The notes: generated by a model from the letters alone, not told the origin. DNA of 64,000 nt from Macrocystis pyrifera (GCA_031763025.1 JASSKH010000015.1:248001-312000); one strand, 5' to 3'. Numbered from the stretch's first letter, positions 1 through 12,596 are shown. Made by a program: numbers and translations.

Positions 1-1546
1 ACATAGTCCACTGCGCACGCTGAAACGTGACAAAGGTACGGTAAGTTTTGCCACATCGATACAACCAAGTACGTGAGTATATTGGAATACTGATCGGTGA
101 ACCGTTATAACAGGTTTGACAAGTCAAACCCGCAGATATACATATAGAGGGGCAAAGTGGACAGCCACCGCAGCGTCTCATTAGTGTGGCCACGTATAAC
201 CATACGACAAAGGACTGACAGAATTCTCTGAAGTCCCAGTTAAAGGTGAGGTGGTGGGGTAGGACGATGTTAGCTTTCAGTGGAATGTATGTCTGGCCAA
301 ACGCTTGAACGTGTAGGTTGTTGTCAAAGTGCAGACGTAGGCCTTCGAGAGGAACCCCCACCTTAGATGCGGGTCAGACAGGAAGAAACCATGTTTTTTG
401 CAGATGAGTACATGCTCCGAGCGTGTTAGACAGATGTGGCGCTGGCAGATGCAAGTGAAGACTGTACGAGGGTCAGGTCCGCCGCTCTTCTCAACACCGT
501 CCAAGGTCAGCACCGCGGGAACAAGAGGCGCTGCAACATTGGGCCGACGGCGGTAGACGGGGGATAGACGGGGGAGGAAGGCTGAAGAACATCCGGACCA
601 AGGTCAGGACCGCTCTTCTTCTTACCACCGTCCAAGGGCAACACCGAGGAAAGGAAGGGCGCTGCAACAAAGGGCCGACGTCAACGGATGGAAGAGGAAT
701 GCTGAAGAACGTCTGGACGAAGGTCAGGACCGTCGCTCTTCTTACCACCGTCTGAGAGCAGCACTAAGGGAAGGAGAGGAGCTGCAACATCGAGCCGACG
801 GCGAGGTGCAGAGGTGGAAGGCGCAGGCGCTGCAGCGGTCCATGATGGTAATACCCGCTGGGCACCGTCGCTCATATGCGCCGGTCTGGGGGGGTGTCCG
901 AGGAGGAAAGCGCACACGCTGCCGCCGGGCTAGCACTGGGGAGCCGGCTTTGTGCCGACAATGGTTATGTGTCGGGAAGGGGGGGTGTTACAGCGGGTGG
1001 CGCCAGGGAGGGAGGTTCATAACGCTGTGACTGTCGTGACCAGCGCTATGGGGAGGATAATACGGCGCGAGACCACTGTCCTGATCAGGGTCACGCGTCG
1101 GGTCTATTCGATAGGCAGAGGGCAAGCTTTGGGTAGCATCATCTGGGCGGATCTTATAGGGCAGGGAGGATCCTCGGTGTGGGAACGCCTTCGGTCTCGG
1201 GTACAGAGCCAGTAACGAGGTTCCGGGACCACCCGGTGCTTACTAAACACCACCAAGTGAAGAAGGAATGTCAAAGCCAAGTGATCTGTGATACCTGTCC
1301 TATCGACCCCCAGCCCTTGGGCCCTTCCTTGCCCGTCGTGCCCGTCATCGTGTCTGTGGTGCTTCGTTGAGTGTTCATGCTGACTGCTTGCATCTATCGC
1401 ATTGCATCGATCCATGTTCTGCGTAACCTGATCATTACTGCTTGAAGGCACTTTCTCGAACTCCCAAACAACAGGTGAGCCGGCCTCAGAGATCTAACGA
1501 GCGCAGGTCCTTCTTACGGTCTGAGAGCTGTACCCTGCTGTAATAT
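1..1546 (-). mobile_element. Dispersed transposon-like repeat (TTACAGC family), copy 1
   Basis: The whole segment is the reverse complement of 50034-51552, and its inner 558 bases also match 58348-58905. All three copies stop at the same terminus, TTACAGCAGGGTACAG (here on the minus strand, ending near 1546), while their flanks are unrelated; that is how a transposon end behaves. A second inward TTACAGCGGG motif lies at about 989, so 989-1546 forms a module with short inverted ends. The copy runs off the left edge of the window, so its other terminus is not visible. I recognise no transposase. Superfamily is uncertain. Confidence 0.65.
471..800 (-). repeat. ~120-bp tandem repeat inside TTACAGC family copy 1
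   Basis: Landmarks reading AGGTCAGGACCG recur at about 471, 601 and 721, giving a period of 120-130 bases and just under three units. The same array is present in the inverted partner at about 50810-51090. A period divisible by three keeps several reading frames open and produces repeated 40-residue peptides. I regard those as a by-product of the repeat and not as evidence of a gene. Confidence 0.7.
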
Positions 1547-2760
1547 TTATCTGCGTCTCCCTTTTCAACTTGCGGCACCCCTCGGATTTCATACCACCCA
1601 CATCCCGAAGGGGAACCTTGTACATACATAAAAAATTAAGTCAGCAGCAGGCCTCTTAGCAGTGCAATATGCAGTAGTGCCTTGTAGTTACTACCGGAAC
1701 CACCAGGGTAGCGCGGGGCCAACTACCTTTACAAGTGTTACTAATATAATATGTTACTGTCCTCAGTAAGTGGCTCAACCCGCAGCAGTAGGAGCCTCGT
1801 GTGTTTCGGCATCGAAGTCCCCGCCCAGCGGCAACACAAACACACACCCAACGTCTCGTAGTGTTCGATTGCTGTAGCTGCGGGAACGTACTGCTGCTGA
1901 CGTGCCGAGATTCACCTGTACCAGCATGAATGTCTCTGCAGCTCGGCCGAAAGGAGAAAGGGAGGCAAATCAATGCTAATACGTACTGGTATGTACTTCC
2001 GTATTCATCAGGTACTTGGCACCGATACCAGATACCAGGTGCCTCGTAGGTAGGATATACACGTACCACTTTGTCCGGTACAGTAAGAACTATTTAATTA
2101 TAACCTTATATTAAAACGGTCCTCACATTACAGGACAGACTGGTAGGGTCTAAAGCTTTTGACAACAGGATTGGCAGGACCCGTACTAACGCTGCGGCAG
2201 CTACAACAGACAACAGAAGGGTGCTGCTACTGCTGTAGCTGTATGATGCTCATGGCGTCCCTCAACAATATGACAACCAACATTTGATACATTTTCGAGC
2301 GCCCATGCTGTCTGGCAATTACAGCTGTCTCCAAAGTCGTTCTCTCGATCTTCTGCAGGCAGTGCTCATCTAGCCAAGCCTGCCGATCCCATGGCTCTTC
2401 GGGACCTTCTGGTCCACCTTCGAGCGAACTCATAGATATTTTGTACCATCCGTTGCTGCTGCAGTGGCCTCAACTAGGCAGCCAGACGCAGCGGTAGCCT
2501 AGAGCGGTCGTCGTCTCACAGTAGGATAATAGTATTCTGGAAGACCTTGTATCAAGCAGGGGGGGGCGGATCTCTGCCGTCCCCTGGTTTCAGTTTTGTA
2601 TACATGTTGTACAGGCGTAGAGGAAAGAGACGGTACCAGGTACCCCCCCTCCCTTTTCGGGAAAGCCAAGTAGCACAAATTGACGTGAGGTGTCGAAAAC
2701 TAAAATTGCAGGCACCCTCGTCTATGGCCGAACCTCAATGCGATGTGACTAGTGCATGAA
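1547..2760. other. Unassigned sequence
   Basis: No recognisable gene, repeat or RNA. An open frame at 1656-2069 on the minus strand is low-complexity in character and matches no family I know. A TACCAGGTA motif (one of nine in the window) lies at 2634. Confidence 0.4.
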
Positions 2761-3178
2761 TTACACCGAGTCAAAACACCAAGAGCAAGAACCCAAAATT
2801 GTTCAAATTGATGGGGGCGTGGCAAATCCGACGTTTATACCTCTTTACAGCTGACCCAGCTCGTACCACCGAGAAACTTGCTGGGCATTACAGGTACATT
2901 GGGAGACAAGGAACCTCTCGGAAGCAGTGTCTGAAACCGTTCCGGCCGCCGCAGGTCATGAAGGCAAAATCCCTCAATTGATTGTCATGGGCTATGCCAT
3001 TAATAGCGAGATTGCCAGCGGAATCGCTTTGCGTGGTCTACTTCATAATATGCGCCCAGATATACTTTGTGCCATCTCTGCTATGTTTGAGGAGTTTCGG
3101 GAATGCATGATTAAGTCAATCTCATGTTTCAAGTATGGTGACACGATGGACAAAACATTTGTAGGACGCATGTTTTAA
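2761..3178 (+). pseudogene. Decayed coding-like fragment, unknown family
   Basis: A run of protein-like sequence continues through one in-frame stop. The longest uninterrupted part (2927-3178, 83 codons) begins MSETVPAAAGHEGKIPQL and has the mixed hydrophobic and charged composition of real protein, unlike neighbouring shadow frames. No motif identifies a family. It could be a remnant of a mobile element, a viral insertion or a host gene; it could also be a chance open frame. There is no supporting neighbour. Confidence 0.2.
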
Positions 3179-4562
3179 GTGTGATGTATGTTGGGTGCAC
3201 TCACTGATATGATGGGCCAAGCCTGAGCCAGTTCATAGAAGCCCCTAAGGGTATATATATACATTTACATAGAACACAAGACAAGGAAGAAAGGGAAGAA
3301 CATCAAGTCGAACAAGAAGTCGAACTAGAAGTGGCGGAAAAAACACGTCGCCACCCGCTGACCGCTCCACACAGAAACACGCATATTTCCTGTGTAGAAC
3401 TCTCCAATACCGTTACACATGAATCCGGATACACTAAGTACGTGATGACTCGGAACAATGTAAGATTCTAGGACGCGATGAAAACCAAGAGTGTATTCGT
3501 AATGTGCAGAAAGAACCAGCTTGAATTTTAGTTTTGAATGTGTCAAAGATGAATCTAACTGCGTACTGACTACTGACGACGGGACATTGAAAGACATCAA
3601 TGCGGAACGCTGAAGCAATACTCGAATTACAAGGAAGTTCCACGTCATTTTCCACTAGGAATGCGTACGAGAAAATGATAGGTCATTCCTTGAACGCATC
3701 TTAAATACGGTTGAATCACAACGTGTCCGATATTTGTTTGGAAATAACTCTGTAGATCTAAAAGATTGGACAAACGCCATTTTCAGCGAAATACAGTAGC
3801 GTAGGGTAAGAAAGGGCTAACGATAAGGAGACAGTACACCCCACTATATATAGTTGGCATAGACTTTAAAGTAGCTAGGAAAGCCGTTAAGCGTACGAAT
3901 CGGCATATCGTAATCACAATGGTTGATAACGCAGCCAATTGGCTGTGTGTGAGGCTGAATCAAATGCGGGCCGAAATCGGAAAACAGAGAACAGTCATGC
4001 ACTTCTGTTTTTCGTAAGGCCCAGATTCGTACATCGAGTTGCGTATTTTCCTATCTTGTGGTGTTTTGTGCGAGTATGCCGGGGCTTCGTTTGAGTTGGG
4101 AAGACGTTGGAGGGAGGAGTTACCGCAGTAATTGAATTCGGCGGACACACAGCAGTACAAGTACGCAGCACCCACGTATCCTGTTTGGTACCCGCCGGGT
4201 AACATGGGACTTTTGCTTTCGCAGAATTGAGCTTCCTGGGCTGGGTTGGCTTCCTTCGACGAAGGGTCCTCAAGCTTGGCAGTCTGTTGTATCATGGAGA
4301 AGTGCGTTGGCAAAATTTCACAACAACGACAACCACCAAGAACATGCGGTGTAGTCGGTTATTCGCCATCACCGGAGCTTGTAGTCTCAAGCTACCGTAA
4401 TATACCGGGATACCGTGTCAGAGACACCGAGAGAGTACAGCAGTAGGATCGATGATATGTAGAGTATAAGGCCCGTCACGTTGTGCCTCCTGTGTGGGGT
4501 TCAAAACCAGTCTAGGCCAGCTCTGGGACCGCCCAGAACTGTTGTCTGGTTTCTTCTGGCCA
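3179..4562. other. Unassigned sequence with weak coding-like patches
   Basis: No recognised gene. Short plus-strand stretches near 3310-3470 and 3660-3800 translate into protein-like peptides interrupted by stops, similar in feel to 2761-3178 and 4800-5750. Minus-strand open frames at 3325-3648 and 3960-4313 show no family signature. Confidence 0.25.
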
Positions 4563-4624
4563 GGCCCTTTTCGATCGAAAACAGAAATCATTTCAGAGAT
4601 TTCTGTTTTTGGGCCATCGAAAAG
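4563..4624. repeat. Imperfect inverted repeat / hairpin
   Basis: AAAACAGAAATC and GATTTCTGTTTT face each other across an 8-base loop, giving a perfect 12-bp stem. Outer arms GGCCC and GGGCC, plus CTTTTCGAT and ATCGAAAAG, extend the symmetry. It could be the core of a small foldback element or an RNA hairpin; nothing nearby decides which. Confidence 0.6.
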
Positions 4625-4799
4625 ATTCGATAAGAAGTCGGATCTGGCACTAATTTCTTCCTGGATCTCTCTACAAACCTTGTTTTGTTTTCCGGTTTCG
4701 GCTTCCATAAGAGTGAGCCTCATGTGCCAAAGGTGTTGTAGAAGGGTAGCTGGGCAGAATTGAACGGCCGGGGGTATCAGCGAATAGAACGAGGGTCTT

Positions 4800-5750
4800 T
4801 AACCTCAATAAAAACGGTCGATTGAAATACTTGAAGTTTGAGTTTCTACCAGTACCGAGAGTTCACGAGAAATATCCTGAACCTGCTGAACATTCCCTAG
4901 AACCGTCCACTCAACAACCGGTAAGGTATCTTGTGCCTAAACTACAGAAGGAACTCACTTAAAGGAATCACAGCGCGTTGTAGAACTACCACCAGAAGAA
5001 CACCCGACAAAATAGATGCGAAACTGGTGGGGATCAGTCCAGTACTGAATTAATTATGGCGCGTAGAATGTTTCTAATGCCTCCGCCTTGGCATTACAGT
5101 GGAGGAGTGTTGGATCACGTCAGGTGGAATATAAATAAATGTTGGGCGTTATGCGCAGAATGGATCGTATGACAACCGCACCAGGCGAAAAAAACCGTTA
5201 TCCCGCCTTTTAGAAACGATTTTGTAGCCAAGATATACAACAATGTTCCGGTAGCTTGTTTGAAACGAGTTATGAACGAATTGTTGGGATTAGTGAATAC
5301 TGGTATATAACAAAAATAAAACAACAAACAGCTCTGAGATCGAGGATTTGTCCGAAATATGCGCAAGTTGTCTGTTTTTTTACTTTGATTGCGCGTAATA
5401 CGGTATGCATAGGAAGAAATCGATTTCGGGTGCTCATTGTACGGTAAGTTGTCTAACGGAAAGGATGACACGACATCAGCAGCTAAATATGTGCATTGGT
5501 ATGTTGGCCTTCCTGTTGATTCAAGGGCAGCAAACTACCGTAATACACCAATGAACTTCATCCCGTACAATCTAAAAGACGCCAACGGCTTAGCTTCGTA
5601 TTAGACGAAGTATATGTGATGTCTGGTTTATGGGTCGTGAGTACAGTCATCGGGCATATATTTATCGGAACTGCACCCGCACCCGACCTGGCGTGCGATT
5701 TTTCTTTCATGCCTGCGTTCAACTTCCTGAGAGGTATCATTGATCAATGC
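4800..5750 (+). pseudogene. Decayed coding-like region, unknown family
   Basis: Several plus-strand stretches translate into protein-like sequence broken by stops and frame changes: about 4805-4965, 5058-5166, 5180-5300 and 5447-5620. Their residue composition (charged and aromatic residues well mixed) differs from the repetitive translations elsewhere. I see no diagnostic motif. The region may be one old gene or element that has lost its frame. I cannot tell host gene from mobile-element origin. Confidence 0.25.
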
Positions 5751-6386
5751 GGACACTCTTACTTATGAACAATGGCAATGTACCCCTTTATCCGTCCATA
5801 TATGCGTTCATAGAACAGTGCCGAGTCAGTGCAAACCAATTTATCAATCAATGTCATTTTTACAGTTAGGGTTAATAGGGCTGTTATTATTAATAGTTGC
5901 CTGACGTACAGTCCCCAGCTAGTTATTTGGCTAGGTGTTATAGTTTGGTGTGGCGGTGCCAACTATCCAGAAAATTGCCAACTTTGGGATTGCTCGCTTG
6001 TAGGAAGGCTTGCTTGGTACGGGGTCCGCATTTCCCGGCATCTCCAAGTAGTACTACTACTAGCTACCTACATGCTGCGAGCACGCAGAAAGGTCCTGTG
6101 CAACGCATGACGCGTCAACCCATCGCCATCGACTATGTCTCTCTCGATAGTGTGTTCAGTGTCCAGTGGATGATGGGCACGTCAGGCTCCGATGCTTGAG
6201 CGATGCCCGCCTTGGGCTACGTGTGTATTAAGCGAAGTAAGACCCAAAAATGAAACCTCGTAAAATCACAAATTCGTTTTGTGTGTCAGCTGATAACTCA
6301 TCAAATACCACGGACTGTGTGACATCGTATTTGCTAGCTCAACTATGAACCGTTCTTGAATTGCTGAATCGTCGGCGATAAATCAT
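5751..6386. other. Unassigned sequence
   Basis: No recognised gene or RNA. Two overlapping plus-strand open frames (5829-6110, 5897-6199) lack any family signature. A TATTAATA motif is at 5888. Confidence 0.35.
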
Positions 6387-6690
6387 AGAAAATATCGTTA
6401 GGGATCGGGAAACCAGTATGAAATAATCTGCAGTTTGTTGTTGTAGAGAGAATTATGCGTCATGGTTCCTTTTCTTTGACTGGGTACGTATCAGTAGTAC
6501 GTAGCTCACTTCGACAGCAGCAACTGGCGTTGTTTCGTTGTCGGCGCTTCTGGGAGTACAGAGTGGATACCGCACGGAACGGTGCTGTGGCAGACTGGTA
6601 CAACACGCTATCAGACAGGGTCATGGCTTGCGCCTGGACAGCGGTCGCTCGATGGACAAGGTATTCGTGACTTCTCGTTCGTCGCTAGGC
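6387..6690 (+). repeat. Diverged direct repeat P, copy 1
   Basis: Begins TTAGGGATCGGGA and shares long blocks with 8336-8600, including CTGCAGTTTGTTGTTGTA and GGATACCGCACGGAACGG, in the same order and orientation with many substitutions and indels. An old duplication of unknown nature. Confidence 0.7.
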
Positions 6691-6848
6691 GGCGAATCGT
6701 GATAAATGAAAAAGCAACAGCGGAGGTGGAGCGCTCCACACGGGGTTCATACGTGGCGCAGACATCTAACGCGGAAGCGGGAACACCGTGCAACACATCG
6801 ACCGGTATGCCAATATGGGCAGATACGGGTGGGTACCTATCTCCCTAA
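6582..6848 (+). CDS. Hypothetical small open frame, unlikely gene
   Basis: An 88-codon frame partly inside repeat P. Its C-terminal half has a protein-like composition, but it has no recognised domain and no conserved counterpart in the second copy of the repeat, which argues against real coding. Confidence 0.12.
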   Translation: MLWQTGTTRYQTGSWLAPGQRSLDGQGIRDFSFVARRRIVINEKATAEVERSTRGSYVAQTSNAEAGTPCNTSTGMPIWADTGGYLSP

Positions 6849-7359
6849 CCCCTACGCTCGTGGATCGAGGGTGTGCGCGTTTTGGAAGTGGCTTGAGCAA
6901 GTTGTGTTGCGTGCGCAAAACCAAAAGGCGGCGTAATAACAACGATTGAACCCCATGATCAGTCACATGAAAAATATACCAGTAATACGATTCTCGTAAT
7001 CGAGAGAGCGATCGCGTAGGGTAATTGCGTGCAGTGATCCTCTCGGCAGACTGGTCGTGGATACACCATGATATTTCGAGAATTTTTGGCACAATGAACG
7101 ATGACATTTGAATCGCAGCAGCAAGCGGTTGGTGTGTCAACCGAACGTTTCTTGCTGTGGTATGTATGTCGAGGGGTATTGCGCGCAAGTACAAGTATCT
7201 GGTATGCAATACGTATGGCGCAATGAATGAATGAATGACGCCCCAGAGAGAATCTTCACAGCCAAAAGTGCTCGAGAGGTCTTGAGCTCGGATACTTGTA
7301 GATGGTCAACCGCAAGGCCAGAAATTGCGTCTTGTTGGGTTAAAGCGAGTGGCATACTC

Positions 7360-7725
7360 CACAGGTCGCGGCACGGTGACAAACCTTTAACACGCAAAAA
7401 CTTGGCTGGATGCTACGCACTGAATATTCTGCGTGGTTACCTCTCGTGCGGTCGCGATAGGGCGTAAAATGTTGCAGAACATCATGTTATTCGTCTGCCG
7501 AACAGCAGGACGTAGGAGCTCAATTTACACAGCTGCGCAGCGTGACTTAATCGTGCAAGTACCACTCACGCGGTCGCGATGGGGCGCAGATTGTTAGTGT
7601 CATACCATCTTGTATTTGTCTGCTGAACAGCAGTACGTATTCGTTCAATTTAAAGAGCAATGCAGGTTGCGGCAGGGCGACAAAACGTTACAGCGCAAAA
7701 ATGTTGCTGGATATGAGGGTGGCGG
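7360..7725 (+). repeat. Diverged tandem repeat, about 200-300 bp unit
   Basis: Blocks such as CGGTCGCGATAGGGCG, TCTGCCGAACAGCAG and GACAAACCTTTAACACGCAA recur in altered form (about 7368-7535 against 7570-7715). The blocks are permuted relative to each other, as in a tandem array with drifting units. An open frame at 7610-7882 overlaps the second unit; no family recognised. Confidence 0.55.
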
Positions 7726-8127
7726 GACCGTTTCTCTCGTGGTATCACTGCTGTCATGCCATGCAGCGCTACCTGAACAAGCGTCGCTTTCTTCATACCG
7801 TTCACGGGGGCAAGTAAGAGCGCAGGGATATGGTCAAATGTTGAGAGCGCTGAGAGAGGTAGTTAAAAAAGTCGGGGCGTAACCTAAAGAATGCGCCCTC
7901 CATTCTCTTGAGGATAGGAAGTGCCTCGACGCTTGCGGCTGGAGATAACGTGTCGGAACGAGTCATACCGCGACAAGGCAGGTGGAAATCCGATGCATAT
8001 AAGACGTAAACCTGGAATTATGCAGATGATGCAGGACATGTCTCGTAAACTAGTTACTGGCAAGGGTTTGTAAAGCCAACCAGGTCACGATACTGCATGG
8101 GGTAAACTGTAGAAGTTTCGGAAGAAC

Positions 8128-8345
8128 CTCGTTTGTTGTGGGAGTATAATGGTGTTGAACCATTGAGAGTTTTAATTGTCCGAAAAATCGTACAGTAGAA
8201 CCCGGACAGTGAAGGGAGGGAGATGCATTTATGAGCAAAGACATGTGGGTATTACACCGAGTTAGATAATGCGGTAGACATGTCAGCCAGGTGTTCTCCC
8301 TTCCAAGCCACGGAAAATGATCAAGATATATAGAACAAAGGAAAT
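8128..8345 (+). repeat. Diverged direct repeat Q, copy 1
   Basis: Matches 8755-8985 in order and orientation, sharing blocks like CAGTGAAGGGAGGGAGATGC, GCAAAGACATGTGGGTAT and CCCTTCCAAGCCACGG with numerous differences. It is directly followed by repeat P copy 2, so Q+P may be one original unit. Confidence 0.7.
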
Positions 8346-8600
8346 TATTAGGGATCGGGAGCCGATCTGATATTAACCTGCAGTTTGTTGTTGTAAGAAT
8401 CCTATAGCTGGGTACGCATCATTAGTACGTAGTTCACTTGAACAACATCAGCTGGCATTGTTTGGTTGATTGCACTTGTGAGAACACCAAGTGGATACCG
8501 CACGGAACGGTGCTGGCAGACTGGTAGAACACGCGAACAGAAAGGGTCATTGCTTTCAGCTGGACAGCGGTTGCTCGCTGGGCCAGGTATTCGTGAAATC
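8336..8600 (+). repeat. Diverged direct repeat P, copy 2
   Basis: Same order of blocks as 6387-6690, beginning TTAGGGATCGGGA and including GGATACCGCACGGAACGG. The identity is patchy, so the duplication is old. Confidence 0.7.
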
Positions 8601-8754
8601 TCCCCCCCACCCACCTATTAGCTTGCGATGGTAAGGGGATGGAGAAGTTTACGAGGATATAAATAGGTAATTTTCTCGGTTGTTATCGTATAACCGAGTG
8701 TATATCTACCTCCTGCTTTTCGTTTCCCTCAGTGGCATGCGGAGGTTTGTACCG

Positions 8755-8985
8755 TGGTATATGATTTTTCGTGGAGTAGAAATGGTCTTGCACCATTAGG
8801 TTTCTCAGTCGTTGGAGATTCGTACCGTAGAGCCCAGACAGTGAAGGGAAGGAGATGCGCTAGTGAGCGAAGACATGTGCGTATGACACCGAGTTGGCTA
8901 ATGCGCCAGACATGTTGACCAGTTATTTCCCTTCCAAGCCACAAAAAATGATAATAAACTACGCAATTCGAAAGATATATACAAC
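8755..8985 (+). repeat. Diverged direct repeat Q, copy 2
   Basis: Counterpart of 8128-8345. Here it is not followed by a P unit, so either P was lost or the units moved independently. Confidence 0.65.
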
Positions 8986-9330
8986 GAACTATTATCTATG
9001 ATCCTGTCGTAGAAGAGGTCCCAGTGTGTTTTCTGCGGTATTTTTTGTTTAAATCCACTGGTCTACTACTGCGTACCTCGCGAGTATTTACGCTTACGAC
9101 AAAACGTAACATCAGTGAGAGACCCTCTAACGGGGATGTTACTTCTGGGTGCATATATCCCTATAAAGTCTGATAAACTGAGACGAATATAAATGTTTGC
9201 ATTTCGTGATCAAAACCAGAGATAAACCTGGCCGATTTATCAAACTTATTGAGTGTAAAACGAAGCATAATATATATTTTTTGTTCCTCCGGCGGCGCCT
9301 TCAGCGTGATCTTCCGGAAGGAGATCCCCT

Positions 9331-9623
9331 AGCAATCTGGGAGAAGGGATCTTTAGGTTGGTAGGCTGTTCAGGTATTTTCGTTCCTGTTGGGATCAAAG
9401 TACGGGCGAAGACCCAACCCAACACCTGACTCTAACCCTAACCCTATCCCTAACCCTAACCCTGACCCCAAACCACAGCCAAAACGGGCCAAACACGCGG
9501 CTGCGCCGCGTTTGCATCGAGGCAGGAAATTTCTCAATTGCAGACGACGATTCCGAAGTGCAGACCGCGCTTCGCAATTTTCAAGTCAAAAACACCCCTA
9601 AAGATCCCTTCTCCCAGGTTGCT
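9331..9623. mobile_element. Inverted-repeat element enclosing telomere-like repeats
   Basis: The 27-base arms at 9331-9357 (starting AGCAATCTGGGAGAAGGG) and 9597-9623 are reverse complements with one mismatch. Outside each arm are related CCGGAAG-containing sequences, so the symmetry may extend further. Between the arms lies a run of CCCTAA-type units. A small non-autonomous DNA element or foldback is the likeliest reading; no target duplication is evident. Confidence 0.5.
9418..9475 (-). repeat. Interstitial telomere-like repeat (CCCTAA)n
   Basis: Several CCCTAA units with degenerate neighbours (CCCTAT, CCCTGA). This is the complement of the TTAGGG telomere repeat. The tract is short and imperfect, so it is internal and not an active chromosome end. 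Confidence 0.75.
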
Positions 9624-12596
9624 ATACCTACTCTCCGGAAGCCCCTCCGGCGGGCCCTACGGGGGCGAATCCAGCGAGGCCCCTTCGGCCGGGGCGAGCT
9701 TTGTTTGGCTCGCAAGGTACGCTCGCTTGAATTTAGTGGACTAGACTAAAGGCAGTTAGTTGGCTGTCCAGGCGGGAACTCCAGCCAACTCGCAGCCCTC
9801 TGCATTGTGCTCCCCAGATTAAAGGCCCGACACTTGAATAAATTTCGTTATTTTGAAATTAATGTTCAATTTCAAAGAATTTTAATTTGATTTCGAAAAA
9901 AAAGTGTTTGTATCCGATCAGGAAACGGCGTATTCATTGTCAGACGGCAAGGAATTCGAACAACCTGGAATAACGCACCGCGTCACACAACGCCCAGTTG
10001 ACTAACAGCGACGAGCATAGACGAGAGCGAAGGTTGGCGTTGTCGCGTGCGCGCCGCCACCAGCTTCATTTGTCTTTTTTGGTGGCGCAGGATAGGAGAC
10101 TATTCATCTCAGGGTGTCTTGGGTGGGCGGAGGGAGCCCTCAAGTGCCGCGTGCGGAACAGCGACGGTGATAATTCAGCTATCGAGGTATCGAGGGTATC
10201 CTCTGTTTTTTTGCTCGTTTGCTCGGTTTTCGTGATGGTTGGTCGATCCAGCAGGCCGAAAAATTGGGTTTCGGCCACCGTGATCTCTTCTGAGGCGCTA
10301 CCGCCGGGGTACGATGTGCTATGGTCTGCGGGCGTGGGCGCGGCTATTGCTCCGGTCGCCTGTCGTTGAGATTCAAGTATAATCGCCTCGATCGTGGTCA
10401 CCGAAGCGGCAACGAATCACCCCCGTCCACCGTGGGTGTTGACCCACAACCATGAACATGCTACCTCAAGGCCGAACAACTCCCAAATTCCAAATTGAAA
10501 CTAGAAAAATCACACAAAAAAACTCCCAAAGGACTTCTCACTCAAATTGTTTTTTTATTTGCCTTGAGAATGCCTTCTTGGTGATTCACTCTTCAGCCAA
10601 TCAGATGTCAATTAAATTAGAAACAAAACAAGCAAGACGAATCGAAAAAACCGAAAGTCCTCTATAAGATGGGGCCTAAGCGTACAACAAGCAGTTTCAC
10701 CAAAATGCCAGCAGCAGTCACAGACGGAAGCGAACATTGGTCATGATTCCTTTTTGCTCTCCACTCCGCCTTCCTTTGATTTCTGCACGAGCGCTTGAAT
10801 GCCACGCCCTATTAATAGCTACTTACAGTGAGTACTGACCGGTAGCGCTTGAGGCAAAGAATGGAAGAGCTGTCACTTCATCAACGGCGCCGCTTGGCAT
10901 CCTCTCAACCGCTGTGCTGGCTAGAAAAAGCTAAAAACAAAGTTCACTCCCACTCCATCTCCCAAACGACAGGTGTTTGTATGGTGCTGTGATACTATTA
11001 GTATCAACAAGAAAACAACAACCCGCAAGCGCACGATGCAATACGCGAAGAGGTCGCAGCCCTATCAAGCAGCCCGCAGCCCGCATACTAAGCCTGGGCT
11101 GGACCTCGGATGGCATGATAGGAAGTCTTATTCAATGTATATGAATGGACGACGACGCAGGCACGACGGGCTGTGTCCCCTTTGTATCGAGTACCAGTTA
11201 GGCTTTGACATACTTTGTTCAACTCATCGTACAACTACTACAGCAGCAGCAGTAGGGTAGTCCCCTCCCAAAAGGGTGTGTATACACGGCGTATATGGTA
11301 CTTCCATTCGATACGATCAGATTTGAATGACATTAGAGGGAGTGCAATTTAATTCGTAGGGACAGATTACGACTCAGGCACGATAAATTGAGATCCGTTT
11401 GCATTATGATATTTCTCAGGTCAGCTTCTTCTAAAACCATGGCCCAGTCATGTGCCCACACACGTGCCGCACCTGCTGTAGCTTGACCAACTCTAAACGA
11501 CTTACAACCGCACGAGCACGAGACGGTTTCGTTTCTATGTACGTGTGTCTGCGTGCACAAAACCCGCCGGGATTGGCATTGGTGTCGTTTGCGTTCATCG
11601 CGGTGGACAAACGTGGCGGAGAATAACGTTACCTCACACACACCAACAGATAAACTAAAAACAAGGCACTCTACGCTCGTACGATCTGCTTTGGATTTTT
11701 TTTTCCCTTGGAACCAAAGGCAAACAAGCTTGCGCTTCGCGCTTGCGCCCCACGCTATTTTAGCTACTTGTTTTCCATACCAATGCAACAATATCGTATT
11801 GTAACCCCTCTCTTTCTGCGGTTTATATTGGGTCGGTCTTAACGAAGACCCTATTTTTCAGGTTTTCGCTCAAGTTTCGTTTTTTTCTGAGAAAACAGTG
11901 TTCCCTGTTCAAAGTTCTGGAAAAGGTTTAATTTCTGGCCGCCGTGTTCGCCCATAGGACGCACACCATCACACACGCACGGACTACCACCCGGCACCCG
12001 AAGCAGTAGTAATCCCTACGTCATGAGTGAGAGCAGTCGACCATCACGGACCAAACTTCCAGCATGATTTCAGCCATCGGACGACGAATCCGATGCCACG
12101 AAAGGTGGGCACAGTGCTCGTTTCGTCGGAGAAGCGGACGAACACGCTGAACTACTTTGTCGAAAGAGCTCTCCACCACCCGAAGGTCTTCGAGGTGCTT
12201 ATCCTAGCAGTCATGGCCTGTGGAGGACTACAAGGACAACCCTTGCCGACCTTGTCCGCTCGTGACGGGTAGCACGGCTAGCACGGTGGAGCTTCTCGAT
12301 CCTCGCCACACTTTTACCTGCCTGAAAAATTATAACAATAAGGAACACCCTCGTGAAAACGTCGACGCGACTTTTTCGGGATTGGAGTGATTTGGTTTGT
12401 GCCGAAAAAGACGGGAAAATATCGAAAATTCGGGAAAATACTGAAACCAAACTTGAAACACTCCTCGTTTAGATCGACCCTTTCATCCCGTTATATAGAC
12501 AGAATGGTTAGGAACTTAACTCGCCCCTAAAAATAGTCTGACGCTGGTAGCATCCAGGGGAGGCACCATACTATGGTCAGGACCACCTGCTCTATG
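9624..12596. other. Unassigned sequence with two weak open frames
   Basis: Opposite-strand open frames overlap at 9998-10369 (plus) and 10066-10401 (minus). The minus one has an ordinary Thr/Glu/Ser-rich composition but no domain. A 152-codon minus frame at 11333-11791 is cysteine-rich and unrecognised. A CTATTAATAG palindrome is at 10809-10818. A (CAG)n stretch near 11242 is very short. I see no RNA gene. Confidence 0.35.

Noticed and set aside
11333..11791. 152-codon minus-strand frame as a gene
   Set aside because: No domain, unusual Cys/His/Arg composition and no conserved context; likely chance.
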